Assembly (NCBI GenBank): GCA_017407835.1
Contig: JAFQVV010000005.1
Location: 1-56,475 of the forward strand
From: Clostridia bacterium
Lineage (GTDB): Bacteria > Bacillota > Clostridia > Oscillospirales > CAG-272
Reading direction: 5' to 3'
DNA length: 56,475 nucleotides
A program made the translations under genes and the position numbers. The notes under the pieces were generated by a model. It did not search any database. It saw only the letters and a list, made by a program, of their open reading frames with translations, and was not told the DNA's origin. Positions 42,067 to 51,224 of this stretch are shown one piece after another. Every line of letters starts with the position of its first letter. The first letter of the stretch is position 1.

Positions 42067-43008
42067 ATGTTTGAACAGATTATTGAAACCATCCGTGCCC
42101 ACGGCCGCATCATCCTGCACCGCCACAAGAACCCCGACGGGGACGCGCTGGGCAGTCAGGTGGGCCTTTGGCACATTCTCCGCGACAGCTTTCCCGATAA
42201 GGAAGTCTACATGGTGGGAGACATGACGCCCCGCTATGCCTTCATCCCCGACCGTCCCATGGACGAGATGACCGATGAGCAGTTCGCCGGTGCCCTCTCG
42301 ATCATCCTGGACACCTCGGCCCCTGCCCTCATCAGCGATGACCGCTACACCTTGGCCGCCCGCACCGCCCGCATCGACCACCACATCTTCATCGAGCAGA
42401 TCGCCGATGTGGAAGTCACCGACAACAGCCAGGAAAGCTGCTGCGGTCTGATCACCGCCTTCGCCATGGAATGCGGGCTCACCGTCTCTCCTGCCGCCGC
42501 TAAGGCCCTCTACACCGGCATGATCACCGACTCGGGCCGTTTCCGCTATGACTCCACCTGCTCAGATACCTTCCGTCACGCCGCCTATCTGATGGAGCGG
42601 GGCTTTGAGACGGCCGACATCTACCGCAATCTCTACGCCGACACCCTGGCCTCCATTCAGCTGCGAGCACGCTTCACCCTCAAGATCCAAACCACCCCCC
42701 ATCGGGTGGCCTACATCTACACCACTCGGGAGGAAGCCGCGGGCTATGATGCCGACGCCTTTACCCTCTCTCGGGGGATGGTGAACGTCATGGCAGAAAT
42801 TCGGGGGATCGACAGCTGGGTGAACTTCACCGAAACCGAGGAGGGCGTGCTCTGCGAGATTCGCTCGAGTCGCCACAACATCAACCCCATCGCCGTCAAG
42901 TACGGCGGCGGCGGGCACAAAAAAGCAAGCGGTGCCACCCTGCGCGACCGCGAGGAGGCAATGCGCCTGCTGGATGACCTCAATTCCCTCTCGGAGGTAA
43001 CCCAATGA
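42067..43008 (+). CDS. DHH/DHHA1 phosphodiesterase, NrnA-like (copy 1)
   Basis: A 313-aa protein. HRHKNPDGDALGSQVGLW (motif I), ILDTSAPALISD, ARIDHHIF (DHH), TGMITDSGRFRYDST, and the C-terminal DHHA1 motif KYGGGGHKKASGATL. NrnA-type enzymes degrade short oligonucleotides (nanoRNA) and 3'-phosphoadenosine-5'-phosphate to mononucleotides. It overlaps the next gene by ATGA. Confidence 0.92.
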   Translation: MFEQIIETIRAHGRIILHRHKNPDGDALGSQVGLWHILRDSFPDKEVYMVGDMTPRYAFIPDRPMDEMTDEQFAGALSIILDTSAPALISDDRYTLAARTARIDHHIFIEQIADVEVTDNSQESCCGLITAFAMECGLTVSPAAAKALYTGMITDSGRFRYDSTCSDTFRHAAYLMERGFETADIYRNLYADTLASIQLRARFTLKIQTTPHRVAYIYTTREEAAGYDADAFTLSRGMVNVMAEIRGIDSWVNFTETEEGVLCEIRSSRHNINPIAVKYGGGGHKKASGATLRDREEAMRLLDDLNSLSEVTQ

Positions 43009-43982
43009 ATGATAACATCACCTTGATTCTGGACAAAATCAAAGCCTATTCCCACATCATCATCTTCCGTCACAAGCGCCCCGACGGGGACTGTGTGGGG
43101 GCGACCAAAGGTCTGCAGCAGATTCTGCGCCTGACCTATCCCGAGAAGAGCGTTCTCCTGTCCAACACCGACTTCTGTGAGTATGTCTCCTTCCTCGGCG
43201 AGGAGAATCCTCTCCTCCCCGACGAAGCTTTCACCGATGCCCTGGGGATCGTCATCGACACCGCCACCGCCGACCGCATCTCGGATCAGCGCTGCACCCT
43301 CTGCCGTGAGCTGATCAAGATCGACCACCACATCAATGTGGACGCTTATGCCGATCTGGAATGGGTAGAGGAGGAGCGCTCCTCGGCCTGCGAGATGATC
43401 GCCGCCTTCTGGGCTGCCTTCCGAGACGAGCTGAAGATGGACGTGGTGGCCGCCACCTGCATTTACACCGGCATGGTCACCGACTCGGGCCGGTTCCGTT
43501 TCCGCTCGGTGTCGGGGGAGACCATGCGTCTGGCGGGGATGCTGCTGGACTGCGGCGTGGATACCGACCGCCTGTACGCCAACCTGTACATGAAGGAATT
43601 CGACGCCCTCAAGTTCCAGGGCTATATGTTTGGCCGCATCAGGCGCACCGAGCATGGGGTTGCCTACCTTTATATCACCCGTGCCATGCAGGAGAAATTT
43701 AACCTTTCTTTTGAACAGGCCTGCGCGTCGGTATCCTACATGGACGCCATCCGCGACAGTCTGATCTGGATCGCCTTCATCGAGTGCGAGGATGGCAGCA
43801 TCCGCGTTCGCCTGCGCTCCCGCTTTGTCACCGTCAACGAGATCGCATCGAACTACCACGGCGGCGGTCACGCCTGCGCCTCGGGTGCTACTGTGGCCAA
43901 TCGAGCAGAGATGCGGCGTCTGCTGGCTGACGCCGATGCCAGACTCGCTGCCTTCAAGCAAAGCGAGGTGGGCTGGCTGTGA
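43005..43982 (+). CDS. DHH/DHHA1 phosphodiesterase, NrnA-like (copy 2)
   Basis: A 325-aa paralogue of the preceding gene: FRHKRPDGDCVGATKGL, VIDTATADRISD, IKIDHHINV, TGMVTDSGRFRFRSV and NYHGGGHACASGATV. All metal ligands are kept, so both copies look active. Paralogues in tandem suggest different substrates, for example nanoRNA versus pAp or pApA, but sequence alone cannot say. Confidence 0.92.
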   Translation: MNDNITLILDKIKAYSHIIIFRHKRPDGDCVGATKGLQQILRLTYPEKSVLLSNTDFCEYVSFLGEENPLLPDEAFTDALGIVIDTATADRISDQRCTLCRELIKIDHHINVDAYADLEWVEEERSSACEMIAAFWAAFRDELKMDVVAATCIYTGMVTDSGRFRFRSVSGETMRLAGMLLDCGVDTDRLYANLYMKEFDALKFQGYMFGRIRRTEHGVAYLYITRAMQEKFNLSFEQACASVSYMDAIRDSLIWIAFIECEDGSIRVRLRSRFVTVNEIASNYHGGGHACASGATVANRAEMRRLLADADARLAAFKQSEVGWL

Positions 43983-44701
43983 GAATCTTGATCACCAACG
44001 ACGATGGGATCCGCTCCCCTGCCCTGCCTGAGCTGGTGTGCTTTGCCCGGCGCTTCGGCACTGTCACCGTCGTAGCCCCCAAAACCGAGCAGAGCGGAAA
44101 GAGCCAGGCCATCGACTTCTTCCACCCCGTGGAGATCAAGGCGGTGGACCTCTTCCCCGGGGCTGCCGCCTACGCCATGGCATCCACCCCCGCCGACTGC
44201 GTGCGGTTCGGCACGGTGGGGCTTGGTGTGCAGTATGATCTGCTCATCTCGGGTGTCAACTGCGGCTACAATCTGGGGGAGGATATTGTTTACTCGGGCA
44301 CCATCGGCGCCATCTTTGAGGGCGCACGCTCGGGCACCCCGGGCATGGCCATCTCGGCCGAGGCTCACACTTTCTTAGAGTCCCTCACCCATCTGGAGTC
44401 CCTCTTTGACGCCTTCCACGAGAAGGAGCTCTTTGCCCGCAACCTGCTCTTCAATGTGAACATTCCCCCCGTGGTGCGGGGAATGCGCATCACCCGCCAG
44501 GGCGGCATCTTCTACTCCGATCGCTTTATCAAGCGGGGAGAAGACCTCTATATCCAAGAGGGCGAGCCCACCGGCGTGCGCACCGATGACCTCTCGGTGG
44601 ACATCGATGCCGTCCGCGAGGGGTATATCTCCATCACCCCCCTCACCCACCACCGAACAGCCATGGATGCCTTTGAGAAGATGCGGGGGATTTTGGAATA
44701 A
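43979..44701 (+). CDS. surE: 5'/3'-nucleotidase SurE
   Basis: A 240-aa protein starting at GTG 43979, overlapping the previous stop (GTGA). MRILITNDDGIRSPAL is the metal-binding N-terminus, APKTEQSGKSQAI the Ser/Asn loop, DLLISGVNCGYNLGEDIVYSGTIGAIFEGA the SurE core. It removes phosphate from nucleoside monophosphates. Last gene of the salvage operon; a hairpin follows within 10 bp. Confidence 0.95.
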   Translation: MRILITNDDGIRSPALPELVCFARRFGTVTVVAPKTEQSGKSQAIDFFHPVEIKAVDLFPGAAAYAMASTPADCVRFGTVGLGVQYDLLISGVNCGYNLGEDIVYSGTIGAIFEGARSGTPGMAISAEAHTFLESLTHLESLFDAFHEKELFARNLLFNVNIPPVVRGMRITRQGGIFYSDRFIKRGEDLYIQEGEPTGVRTDDLSVDIDAVREGYISITPLTHHRTAMDAFEKMRGILE

Positions 44702-44984
44702 AAGATTTTGCAGGGGGGCTTTTTGAAAAAAGTCCCCCTGCACCCCCAAAAATTTTCGCGCATTTTTGTGCGGAGGGGAAAGAAACAGCCCCAACCGAAC
44801 AGTCAGCACTGACTGTTCGGTTGGGGCTGTAACTTTTGTTTTCAGAAAAATCAAATTCGCGAAAGCTTTCGCGGGGGATGGGGGAGCCTCTGAGATTGCC
44901 GCAAGGCAATTTCCCGAGGAACTGTCCATCGGACAGTTCTGTTTTCAAAAGGCTTCCCTTCTCCCGCGTAACAATCAATATCCC
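44702..44984. repeat. Hairpin-rich intergenic region between convergent operons
   Basis: No gene seen. Hairpins in order: 44710-44741 (GCAGGGGG...CCCCCTGC with internal T and A tracts, terminator of surE); 44785-44830 (ACAGCCCCAACCGAACAG.. with perfect 22-bp arms and a 2-nt centre); a GCGAAAGCTTTCGC palindrome at about 44861-44874; ATTGCC-GCAA-GGCAAT near 44896-44911; and GAACTGTCC-ATC-GGACAGTTC at about 44920-44940. The G/C-rich box with the TTTTTGAAAAAAG loop resembles intergenic repeat elements common in gut Clostridia (recalled, not searched). Confidence 0.7.
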
Positions 44985-46499
44985 TTACGCCTCAGTCTGG
45001 GCAGCGGGGACAAGGACGCAGCCTGAGTTGAACTCGATCTTACCGTTGTAGTTGGTCAGCTCGCCGTAAACGGTGATGGTGTCGCCTTCCTTGATGGTGT
45101 CGGCGCCCTCACCCTTCAGGCGGAAGCACTCGATGAGCTTGTCAGCCATGTCGCCGACCTGAATGGTAACGGTAACGTTGCCATACTGCTCGCTGTAAGG
45201 TGTGTTCACGGTGGTGATCACACCGGTCAGGGTGTACTTTTCAGCCAGGCTATTGCCTGCCTCGAGGGCATATGCTTCAGTCACGATGGTCTCAGCCGTC
45301 TTGTAAGCGTCAAGGGTACAGCCTGCGTCAAACTCGACCTTCCCCTTGTAGTTCTTGATGATGCCGGTAACGGTGATATTGTCACCGACCTGGATCTTGT
45401 CAGCGCCCTCGCCCTTCAGGCGGAAGCACTCGATAGGCTTGTCAGCCATGTCAGCAACGGTGATGGTCACAGTGACGTTGCCGTACTGCTCGCTGTAAGC
45501 GGAGTTTACAGCAGTGATCACACCGGTGAGGGTGTATTTCTCACCGGCGGAGAGAACTGCGTCCTCAGCCAGAGCGTAAGCGGCGTTGACGATGTCGGCT
45601 GCGTTGGTGTAAACCTCGGGACCTTCAGCAGGAGCGGCAGACTCAGCATCAGCCTTGGCGATCAGACCTGCGGGGAACTGCGTCTTACCGGTGTTCTCTG
45701 CGGTAATATAGCTGGACTCGGAGATGCAGAAGGTGTTGTAAGAGCTGTAGGTACCTACCACATACTCAGTACCGTCAATGACGGTGGTCCATGCGTTGAC
45801 ATCAGCAACATAGGTCCAAACGGTGCCCTCTGCGCTATAGTTGAGGTACTTGCTGACCTTGCCGTCCTCAGCCTTCACGGTGGAACCGGTAACATAATTC
45901 TTCGCATCATCGATCAGCGTGTAGAACTTGAAGCCGCCCTCAGCTGCCTCGGCGAAGAAGTCGGGAGCTGCCTTTGCGTCAGCGGTCGACTTGATATACT
46001 TGTTGTCCTGCAGCTCATGGGTAGCGTACAGCGTCTGGCCCACATTTGCCTGAACCATGTAGAACTTGTATGCGGTGTCAGCCTCGGGGTTAGACACGAT
46101 GGAGGAGGTGTCAACCACAGGAACCGAGCGGTTGAAGCTCTTGCTCTCGCTGTTGCCCGCTGCGTCGGTGACGGTAGCTGTCAGAACATAAGGCATTTCT
46201 GCATCGTTCTTATCGGGCACATCAACCGTGTAGAAGCCGGCAGTCGTGCTTTCCTTGATGGCAATCGCCTCGTTATCGACAGTCCAGGTAACACCGAACT
46301 CGACCGAGTTGATCATAATCTTGCCGACCACATCATAGTCAACGGGGGTGCTTTCTGCTGCATCCTTGTACAGGCTGTTGAGATAGGTCACAGCATCTGC
46401 CAGGGCAGGTGCGTTCTCATCGACGGTGTCTTCGCCGCAGGCAGCAAGGCAGCCCAGGCACATCAGCATCGCCAGCAAAAGTGCGAAAAGTTTTTTCAT
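44985..46499 (-). CDS. Lipoprotein with two OB-fold-like repeats
   Basis: A 504-aa protein. MKKLFALLLAMLMCLGCLAAC is a lipoprotein signal (Cys21). A central region (about 30-290) of unclear family is followed by two near-identical repeats (about 305-400 and 408-500): KYTLTGVITAVNSAYSEQYGNVTVTI, ECFRLKGEGADKIQVGDNITVTGIIKNY and the parallel copy. These match the small OB-like domains often attached to secreted nucleases. It is the last gene of the ABC importer/SNase operon, 39 bp after the nuclease gene. A nucleic-acid-binding role at the surface is an inference from fold and neighbours. Confidence 0.78.
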   Translation of the reverse strand: MKKLFALLLAMLMCLGCLAACGEDTVDENAPALADAVTYLNSLYKDAAESTPVDYDVVGKIMINSVEFGVTWTVDNEAIAIKESTTAGFYTVDVPDKNDAEMPYVLTATVTDAAGNSESKSFNRSVPVVDTSSIVSNPEADTAYKFYMVQANVGQTLYATHELQDNKYIKSTADAKAAPDFFAEAAEGGFKFYTLIDDAKNYVTGSTVKAEDGKVSKYLNYSAEGTVWTYVADVNAWTTVIDGTEYVVGTYSSYNTFCISESSYITAENTGKTQFPAGLIAKADAESAAPAEGPEVYTNAADIVNAAYALAEDAVLSAGEKYTLTGVITAVNSAYSEQYGNVTVTITVADMADKPIECFRLKGEGADKIQVGDNITVTGIIKNYKGKVEFDAGCTLDAYKTAETIVTEAYALEAGNSLAEKYTLTGVITTVNTPYSEQYGNVTVTIQVGDMADKLIECFRLKGEGADTIKEGDTITVYGELTNYNGKIEFNSGCVLVPAAQTEA

Positions 46500-46538
46500 A
46501 GCGATTTTGTCTCCTTAAAAATATATTTGTTTTTGGGA

Positions 46539-47876
46539 TTACTGAATCGTAATGTCTTTGACCGAGAACACCTTGATCTGGTACTCGCCGTCAAAGCGAT
46601 CAACCAAACCGCGCACGGTCAGCGTTTCCCCGAGAAAAGCATCAGCAGTGACCAGCTCGCCGTTCTCATCGTAGAGAACAATGGTGCGCACGGTAACCGT
46701 TGTGCCTCCCACATCGCAGGTCAACGTCATCGCGCCACGGGATGAGCTCTCCTCGTTGGTGGTTGTATAGACATCGACCACCCGGAGATCCTTCATTTCC
46801 ACCGAGGTATACAGTGCAAGTTCAGCGTAGGCGAAGGTTTTATTCTCTTCCCCGACTGTCACCGTGACCTTACCCTCGGCAAAAGTCTGAGGCTCGGTGA
46901 GCACATATGCCGGAGAGAAGCCCTCTCCCAGCTGCTGAATGTTGCCCGGATCGGTGGGGCGCATGGGGGAGTACTCAAGCCCCGACACCTGATAGGAGCC
47001 TCCTGTCTCATAATACTGCACCGTGCCCACAATGCGGACGCGATTGCCCACAGACAGAATCTGCAGTCCCGTGCCGTTGAGGGCATAGCCGTAATAGACA
47101 GTCATGCCGTAATAAAGCCCCGACTCGGGATCATATTCTTCGACGTAGACGGTATTGCTGTTGTTCTTGGTGACAACCCCTTCAAAAGCGACTCGGGTAT
47201 TGTCATACGCGGTCACATTGCAGCGAAGCTCTTTGAGCGTCAGCTCCACGGCTTCGCCGTAGGGGAAATTGGGATCCTTTTCATCCGAATGGACATGAAG
47301 TGATTCTGCTTTTGCTTGGTTGATGGCCGCCATACAGGTCTCGCCGTAGCGGTTGTTGGCCGAATTGGAGGCAATAGCCAGCCCCTCCTGCAAAAGCTCA
47401 ATGTTGAGATTGCGGTATTCATCCGCCTCGGCGGGCTTGTACCACACCCAAACCAGATAACGTCCGCCAGTTGAATCGGCGTTCCACTTTCCATTATCCG
47501 ATTCGATGAGGATGGACGCGGCATTCTCCAGCTTGCTGCGGGTGAAGTTGGCTGCAGTCTTGCCCCATTCCTCCACCTTGCCGGTGGATTCGGGGGTGTT
47601 GACGGCAAGATAACGTGCCTTCAGCACACCGCCGGGCATCACAGATTCGGGCACATTGAAGTGGGTGGTATCTCCATCCACAAAGGCATGAACTGTGACC
47701 TCCTGCTTCATGGTTTCGGACTGTTGATCAAGGGAAATCGAGGCGGCATAATCAACATGGCCGCCGTCTTCCGGGTTCTCTCCGCCCTGCCCGCAGGCGA
47801 TCGTGCAGAGGAGCACGACCGCCGCCAGCAGAATAGCAAGAACCCGCCGTAAAGAACGGGAAACGGGATAGGTCAT
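46539..47876 (-). CDS. Secreted staphylococcal-nuclease-like (SNase) lipoprotein
   Basis: A 445-aa protein. Signal with lipobox CTIAC. The SNase domain (about 55-200) has AFVDGDTTHF (calcium-ligand Asp), LKARYLAVNTPE (catalytic Arg and Glu region), EEWGKTAANFTRSKL and GGRYLVWVWY (second catalytic Arg), then NIELLQEGLA. C-terminal beta-rich OB-like repeats (about 215-445) include GVVTKNNSNTVYVEEY and GNRVRIVGTVQYYE. It should cut DNA or RNA outside the cell. It lies 6 nt downstream of the solute-binding-protein gene, so nuclease and importer are coexpressed. Confidence 0.88.
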   Translation of the reverse strand: MTYPVSRSLRRVLAILLAAVVLLCTIACGQGGENPEDGGHVDYAASISLDQQSETMKQEVTVHAFVDGDTTHFNVPESVMPGGVLKARYLAVNTPESTGKVEEWGKTAANFTRSKLENAASILIESDNGKWNADSTGGRYLVWVWYKPAEADEYRNLNIELLQEGLAIASNSANNRYGETCMAAINQAKAESLHVHSDEKDPNFPYGEAVELTLKELRCNVTAYDNTRVAFEGVVTKNNSNTVYVEEYDPESGLYYGMTVYYGYALNGTGLQILSVGNRVRIVGTVQYYETGGSYQVSGLEYSPMRPTDPGNIQQLGEGFSPAYVLTEPQTFAEGKVTVTVGEENKTFAYAELALYTSVEMKDLRVVDVYTTTNEESSSRGAMTLTCDVGGTTVTVRTIVLYDENGELVTADAFLGETLTVRGLVDRFDGEYQIKVFSVKDITIQ

Positions 47877-47882
47877 AGACGA

Positions 47883-49319
47883 TTAGCCTGCCTGGTACTT
47901 GCACTCGGCAACGGCATCGGCAAAGGCCTTCTTGATCCCCGCCTCCACATCGCTGAAGTCGCCGGACAGGCACTTCTGCATCAGCAAGCCAACCTGGTCA
48001 CGGGCGGTGGAGGAACCGTTGAACGCAGGCGAGGTGTAGTAAGCCTTCTCCTGATCAAGGCAGACCTTGGCACTCAGCGCCGAAATGAAATCGCCGCCGT
48101 CAGCCTTATCCAGGAACTGCTCCTTGTAGATCTCGTTCTCGCCAACCGACTTGATGACCGGAACATAACCGGACGCCATGGAGAACTCAGCCTGGAATTC
48201 TACCGTCGTGGTAAGATACTTGACAAACAGCCAGGAAGCAAGCACCTCCTGGGGATCTGCCTTCTTGAAGATGCAGAGCGAGGGGCCCTGGGAAATGACC
48301 TTGGGATTGCTTGCATCCACCTGGGGAATGGTGGTGATGCCTACCTCAAACGGATATGCCTCATCAACCTTATCGGGGCGCTGGTGGGTTGCACCTGCCG
48401 AAGAACCGATGGACATATAGCTGTTGCCTGCCTCGGACTCAGCCTTGGTAAAGAGCTCGGAGGTGTAACCGCCCGAGAGCTCCTGGGTGGTGACATAACC
48501 CTTCTGGTACCACTCTCTGAAGCGAGCGACGAAGGCATGGTTGGTTTCGTTGTCGAAGAGGAAGTGCTCATCGCCCGAAGCGCTGGTATAGTCGGAACCA
48601 TACTGCTCGCACATGGTGATGAACCAGTTGCCCTCGGAGTCATAGCCAAGGGGAATGGAATCGGGATCGATTTCCTTGATGGCCTTAATGGTTGCCTCCA
48701 TCTCGTCCCAAGTGGTGGGAACGCTGAGGTTGTGCTTCTCGAAGAAGGTCTTGTTGTAATAGAGCACTTCAGTAGACTTGGACAGAGGGAGGGTGTACAT
48801 CTTACCGTCGCCAAACTGCTGACCTTCTGCATAGTAACCCTGAATAAAGTCGGCAATCTGCTCATCGGTCAGACCGAGCGTTTCGGTGGAACCGTCGGCA
48901 CGGGTAACGGTCATATCGCTCTCGATCAGAGAATCGAGGGTGGTGACTGCCTGGGCAAGGTTGTACTGAGCAACATGGTCGGGATAGCAGTATGCAATGT
49001 TAGGCTGATTGCCGACGGTGATCTCGGTTTTGATCTGATCACGCACATCGTCATAGCCGCCCACCTGCTCGTGGACAATGGTGATATTGGGATAGAGCTT
49101 GTTGAACTCGACAATGTAACGGTCGAGTACGTCGCGGAGGTTGGAGCCCATCGTGTGATAGAAGGTGATGGTTACCTCCTTTGTGGTATCAAATCCGCCC
49201 TCGGGAATGACGAAGTCTCCTGCCGGCTGCTTGGAGCCGCCGCAGGAAACAAGCGAGAACAGATTCAAACACATTGCCAGGATCAGGAGTGCCGTGATGA
49301 GAATTCTTTTGGTTTTCAC
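47883..49319 (-). CDS. ABC importer solute-binding lipoprotein
   Basis: A 478-aa protein starting at GTG 49319 (AAAGGA 8 nt upstream); the longer frame to 49403 has no SD. Signal ITALLILAMCLNLFSLVSC with lipobox. The family 1 binding-protein fold is shown by VTITFYHTMGSNLRDVLDRYIVEFNKLYPNITIVHEQV, VLYYNKTFFEKHNLSVPTTWDEM and GPSLCIFKKADPQEVLASWLFVKYL. UgpB/MalE-like proteins bind sugars or glycerol-phosphate diesters. The partner nuclease suggests phosphodiesters or nucleosides, but the ligand is not readable. Confidence 0.9.
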   Translation of the reverse strand: MKTKRILITALLILAMCLNLFSLVSCGGSKQPAGDFVIPEGGFDTTKEVTITFYHTMGSNLRDVLDRYIVEFNKLYPNITIVHEQVGGYDDVRDQIKTEITVGNQPNIAYCYPDHVAQYNLAQAVTTLDSLIESDMTVTRADGSTETLGLTDEQIADFIQGYYAEGQQFGDGKMYTLPLSKSTEVLYYNKTFFEKHNLSVPTTWDEMEATIKAIKEIDPDSIPLGYDSEGNWFITMCEQYGSDYTSASGDEHFLFDNETNHAFVARFREWYQKGYVTTQELSGGYTSELFTKAESEAGNSYMSIGSSAGATHQRPDKVDEAYPFEVGITTIPQVDASNPKVISQGPSLCIFKKADPQEVLASWLFVKYLTTTVEFQAEFSMASGYVPVIKSVGENEIYKEQFLDKADGGDFISALSAKVCLDQEKAYYTSPAFNGSSTARDQVGLLMQKCLSGDFSDVEAGIKKAFADAVAECKYQAG

Positions 49320-49374
49320 GATAAAATTCCTTTCTGCAAACTGATTTATTGGATAATCGGGTATGCCCGAATTA

Positions 49375-50268
49375 TCATCCTTTGATGCCGCTGCGCGAGA
49401 CACCCTTCATGATATACTTGCGCAGGAAGATGAAGACCAGGAACAGCGGGAAGGAGACAATGGCAACGGCTGCCATCTGTACGGGGATGTTGACATCGCC
49501 CGTGGAATCGGTGAAGGCATTGCGCAGACCGTTGGTAATGAGCTGATACTTCTCGTCGTTGGCAACCAGGCGGGGCCAGACGTAGGAGTTCCACGCGCCC
49601 ATCATTTTGAGAATGGTGATCGAAATGAGAGTGGGCAGCGCCAGGGGAATCATGACCTTCCACAGATACTTGAGGTCGCTTGTCCCATCCACCTTTGCGG
49701 CGAGGTAGAGCTCGTTGGGAATCTGCAGGAAATTCTGCCGCAGCAGATAGATATAGAATACGCTCACCAAGAAAGGAACGATCAGCACGGTGAAGGAATC
49801 CATCCAGCCGAAGCTGTTAACTGTCGCATAGTTGGTGATCGTGAAGAGCTCACCGGGGATCATCATGGTGCCGAGGAGGGCGGCAAAAAGCGCATTTTTT
49901 CCCTTGAACTCAAGGCGGGCAAAGGCAAACGCCGAGAGCACCGTAATAACCAGCGACAGCAGGGTGGAAACCAGACCGACATAGAGGGTGTTGAGGAACA
50001 ATCTGCCGAGATTGGCCTGCTGGAAAGCATCGACATAGTTGCTGAGCAGGATCTCCCGTGGGAAGAGCGTGGGCACCGACAGGCGGTACTCACTGATCGA
50101 CTTGACCGAAGAGATCAGCATCCAATAGAAGGGGAAGATAATGATGACAGCCATCAGAATCAAAAACGTATACACCATGACTTTGGAGACAATTTTACCC
50201 ACCGTCTGTCGGGAGGAAACACGGCGCATATCTCTCTCATGCATGGTTACATGGTTCGTCGAAGACAT
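49375..50268 (-). CDS. ABC importer permease (MalG/UgpE type)
   Basis: A 297-aa protein with six membrane helices. The EAA loop reads NELYLAAKVDGTSDLKYLWKVMIPLALPTL, the coupling helix to the ATPase. A signature WMLISSVKS lies after helix 1. It forms the translocation pore with the 50282 permease. Confidence 0.93.
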   Translation of the reverse strand: MSSTNHVTMHERDMRRVSSRQTVGKIVSKVMVYTFLILMAVIIIFPFYWMLISSVKSISEYRLSVPTLFPREILLSNYVDAFQQANLGRLFLNTLYVGLVSTLLSLVITVLSAFAFARLEFKGKNALFAALLGTMMIPGELFTITNYATVNSFGWMDSFTVLIVPFLVSVFYIYLLRQNFLQIPNELYLAAKVDGTSDLKYLWKVMIPLALPTLISITILKMMGAWNSYVWPRLVANDEKYQLITNGLRNAFTDSTGDVNIPVQMAAVAIVSFPLFLVFIFLRKYIMKGVSRSGIKG

Positions 50269-50281
50269 GGCATTTCCTCCT

Positions 50282-51223
50282 TTAATAGTGGGTTTTCTTC
50301 TTGCTGACGTAGAGGTTGATCATCGTCACCACGAAGATAATACCAAACAGAATCAGAGCAGCGGCGCTGGCCCGTCCCTGTTGGGTGGACAGTGAATCGT
50401 AGATAAAGCCGACCATGGTATTGAGGCGGCCGGGGGCACCGGCAGGTCCCATATCCTCGCCAAAAATACCGACGATGCTCGAATATTCCTTAAATCCGCC
50501 GATGAAACCGGTGATGACCACATAGGCAAGCATAGGGGAGAGCAGCGGAACAGTAATACGGGTAAAGACGCGGCGTCGGCTGGTGCCGTCCACGCGGGCG
50601 GCATCGTAATACTGGCGGTTGATGCTCTGCAGACCGCCCAGCAGGATCAAGATCTTAAAAGGCAGCGCATTCCAGACGATGTAAACCACCATGACCACCA
50701 CATTGGCGGCGTAAGAGGAGCCTGCGTTGATCCAGTTGACGGCATGTCCGCCGAAGAACTCAATCACATTGTTGATGATGCCCGCAGTGATGATAATTTC
50801 ATTCTCTCCGCCAAACGCCGAGCCAACCATGTTGAACATAGCGGCGAATACCATGCCGATGGCAATGGAGTTTGTGACATAGGGGAGGAAGAAGATGGTC
50901 TGCAGCAATCTCTGCAGGGGTTTGATGGCGTTAAGACAAACGGCAATCAGCAGGGCAAGAATAGTGGAAAGCGGCACCGTCAGAACGCACAGGAGCATAG
51001 TATTGCCCAAGCACTGCAGGAAGTAGTTATACTCCAACACCTGCTTGAAGTTGCCGATACCAAAGCTATAGGTCGCACCGCCCACCGCAGACATACTGTT
51101 GTAGCCCTCGAGCAGGGACATCCGCACCGTATTGATAATGGGCCATACAGTAAAAATCAACAACAGAACGATCGCGGGAGCAAGGTAAAGCCACGCTTTC
51201 CATTTGTGTTTACTTTCTACCAT
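50282..51223 (-). CDS. ABC importer permease (MalF/UgpA type)
   Basis: A 313-aa protein with six membrane helices: LYLAPAIVLLLIFTVWPIINTV opens helix 1, and the EAA loop is QYYDAARVDGTSRRRVFTRITVPLLSPML. It is 1 nt downstream of the ATPase gene and 13 nt upstream of the second permease. Confidence 0.93.
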   Translation of the reverse strand: MVESKHKWKAWLYLAPAIVLLLIFTVWPIINTVRMSLLEGYNSMSAVGGATYSFGIGNFKQVLEYNYFLQCLGNTMLLCVLTVPLSTILALLIAVCLNAIKPLQRLLQTIFFLPYVTNSIAIGMVFAAMFNMVGSAFGGENEIIITAGIINNVIEFFGGHAVNWINAGSSYAANVVVMVVYIVWNALPFKILILLGGLQSINRQYYDAARVDGTSRRRVFTRITVPLLSPMLAYVVITGFIGGFKEYSSIVGIFGEDMGPAGAPGRLNTMVGFIYDSLSTQQGRASAAALILFGIIFVVTMINLYVSKKKTHY

Positions 51224-51224
51224 A

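Noticed and set aside
40813..42384. Leftward open frame of about 520 codons across the dGTPase-like and first NrnA-like genes
   Set aside because: Antisense to two genes with clear catalytic motifs; composition typical of a shadow frame.
44785..44830. Insertion-sequence end or transposon remnant
   Set aside because: It is a single perfect hairpin with no transposase fragment or target-site duplication nearby.
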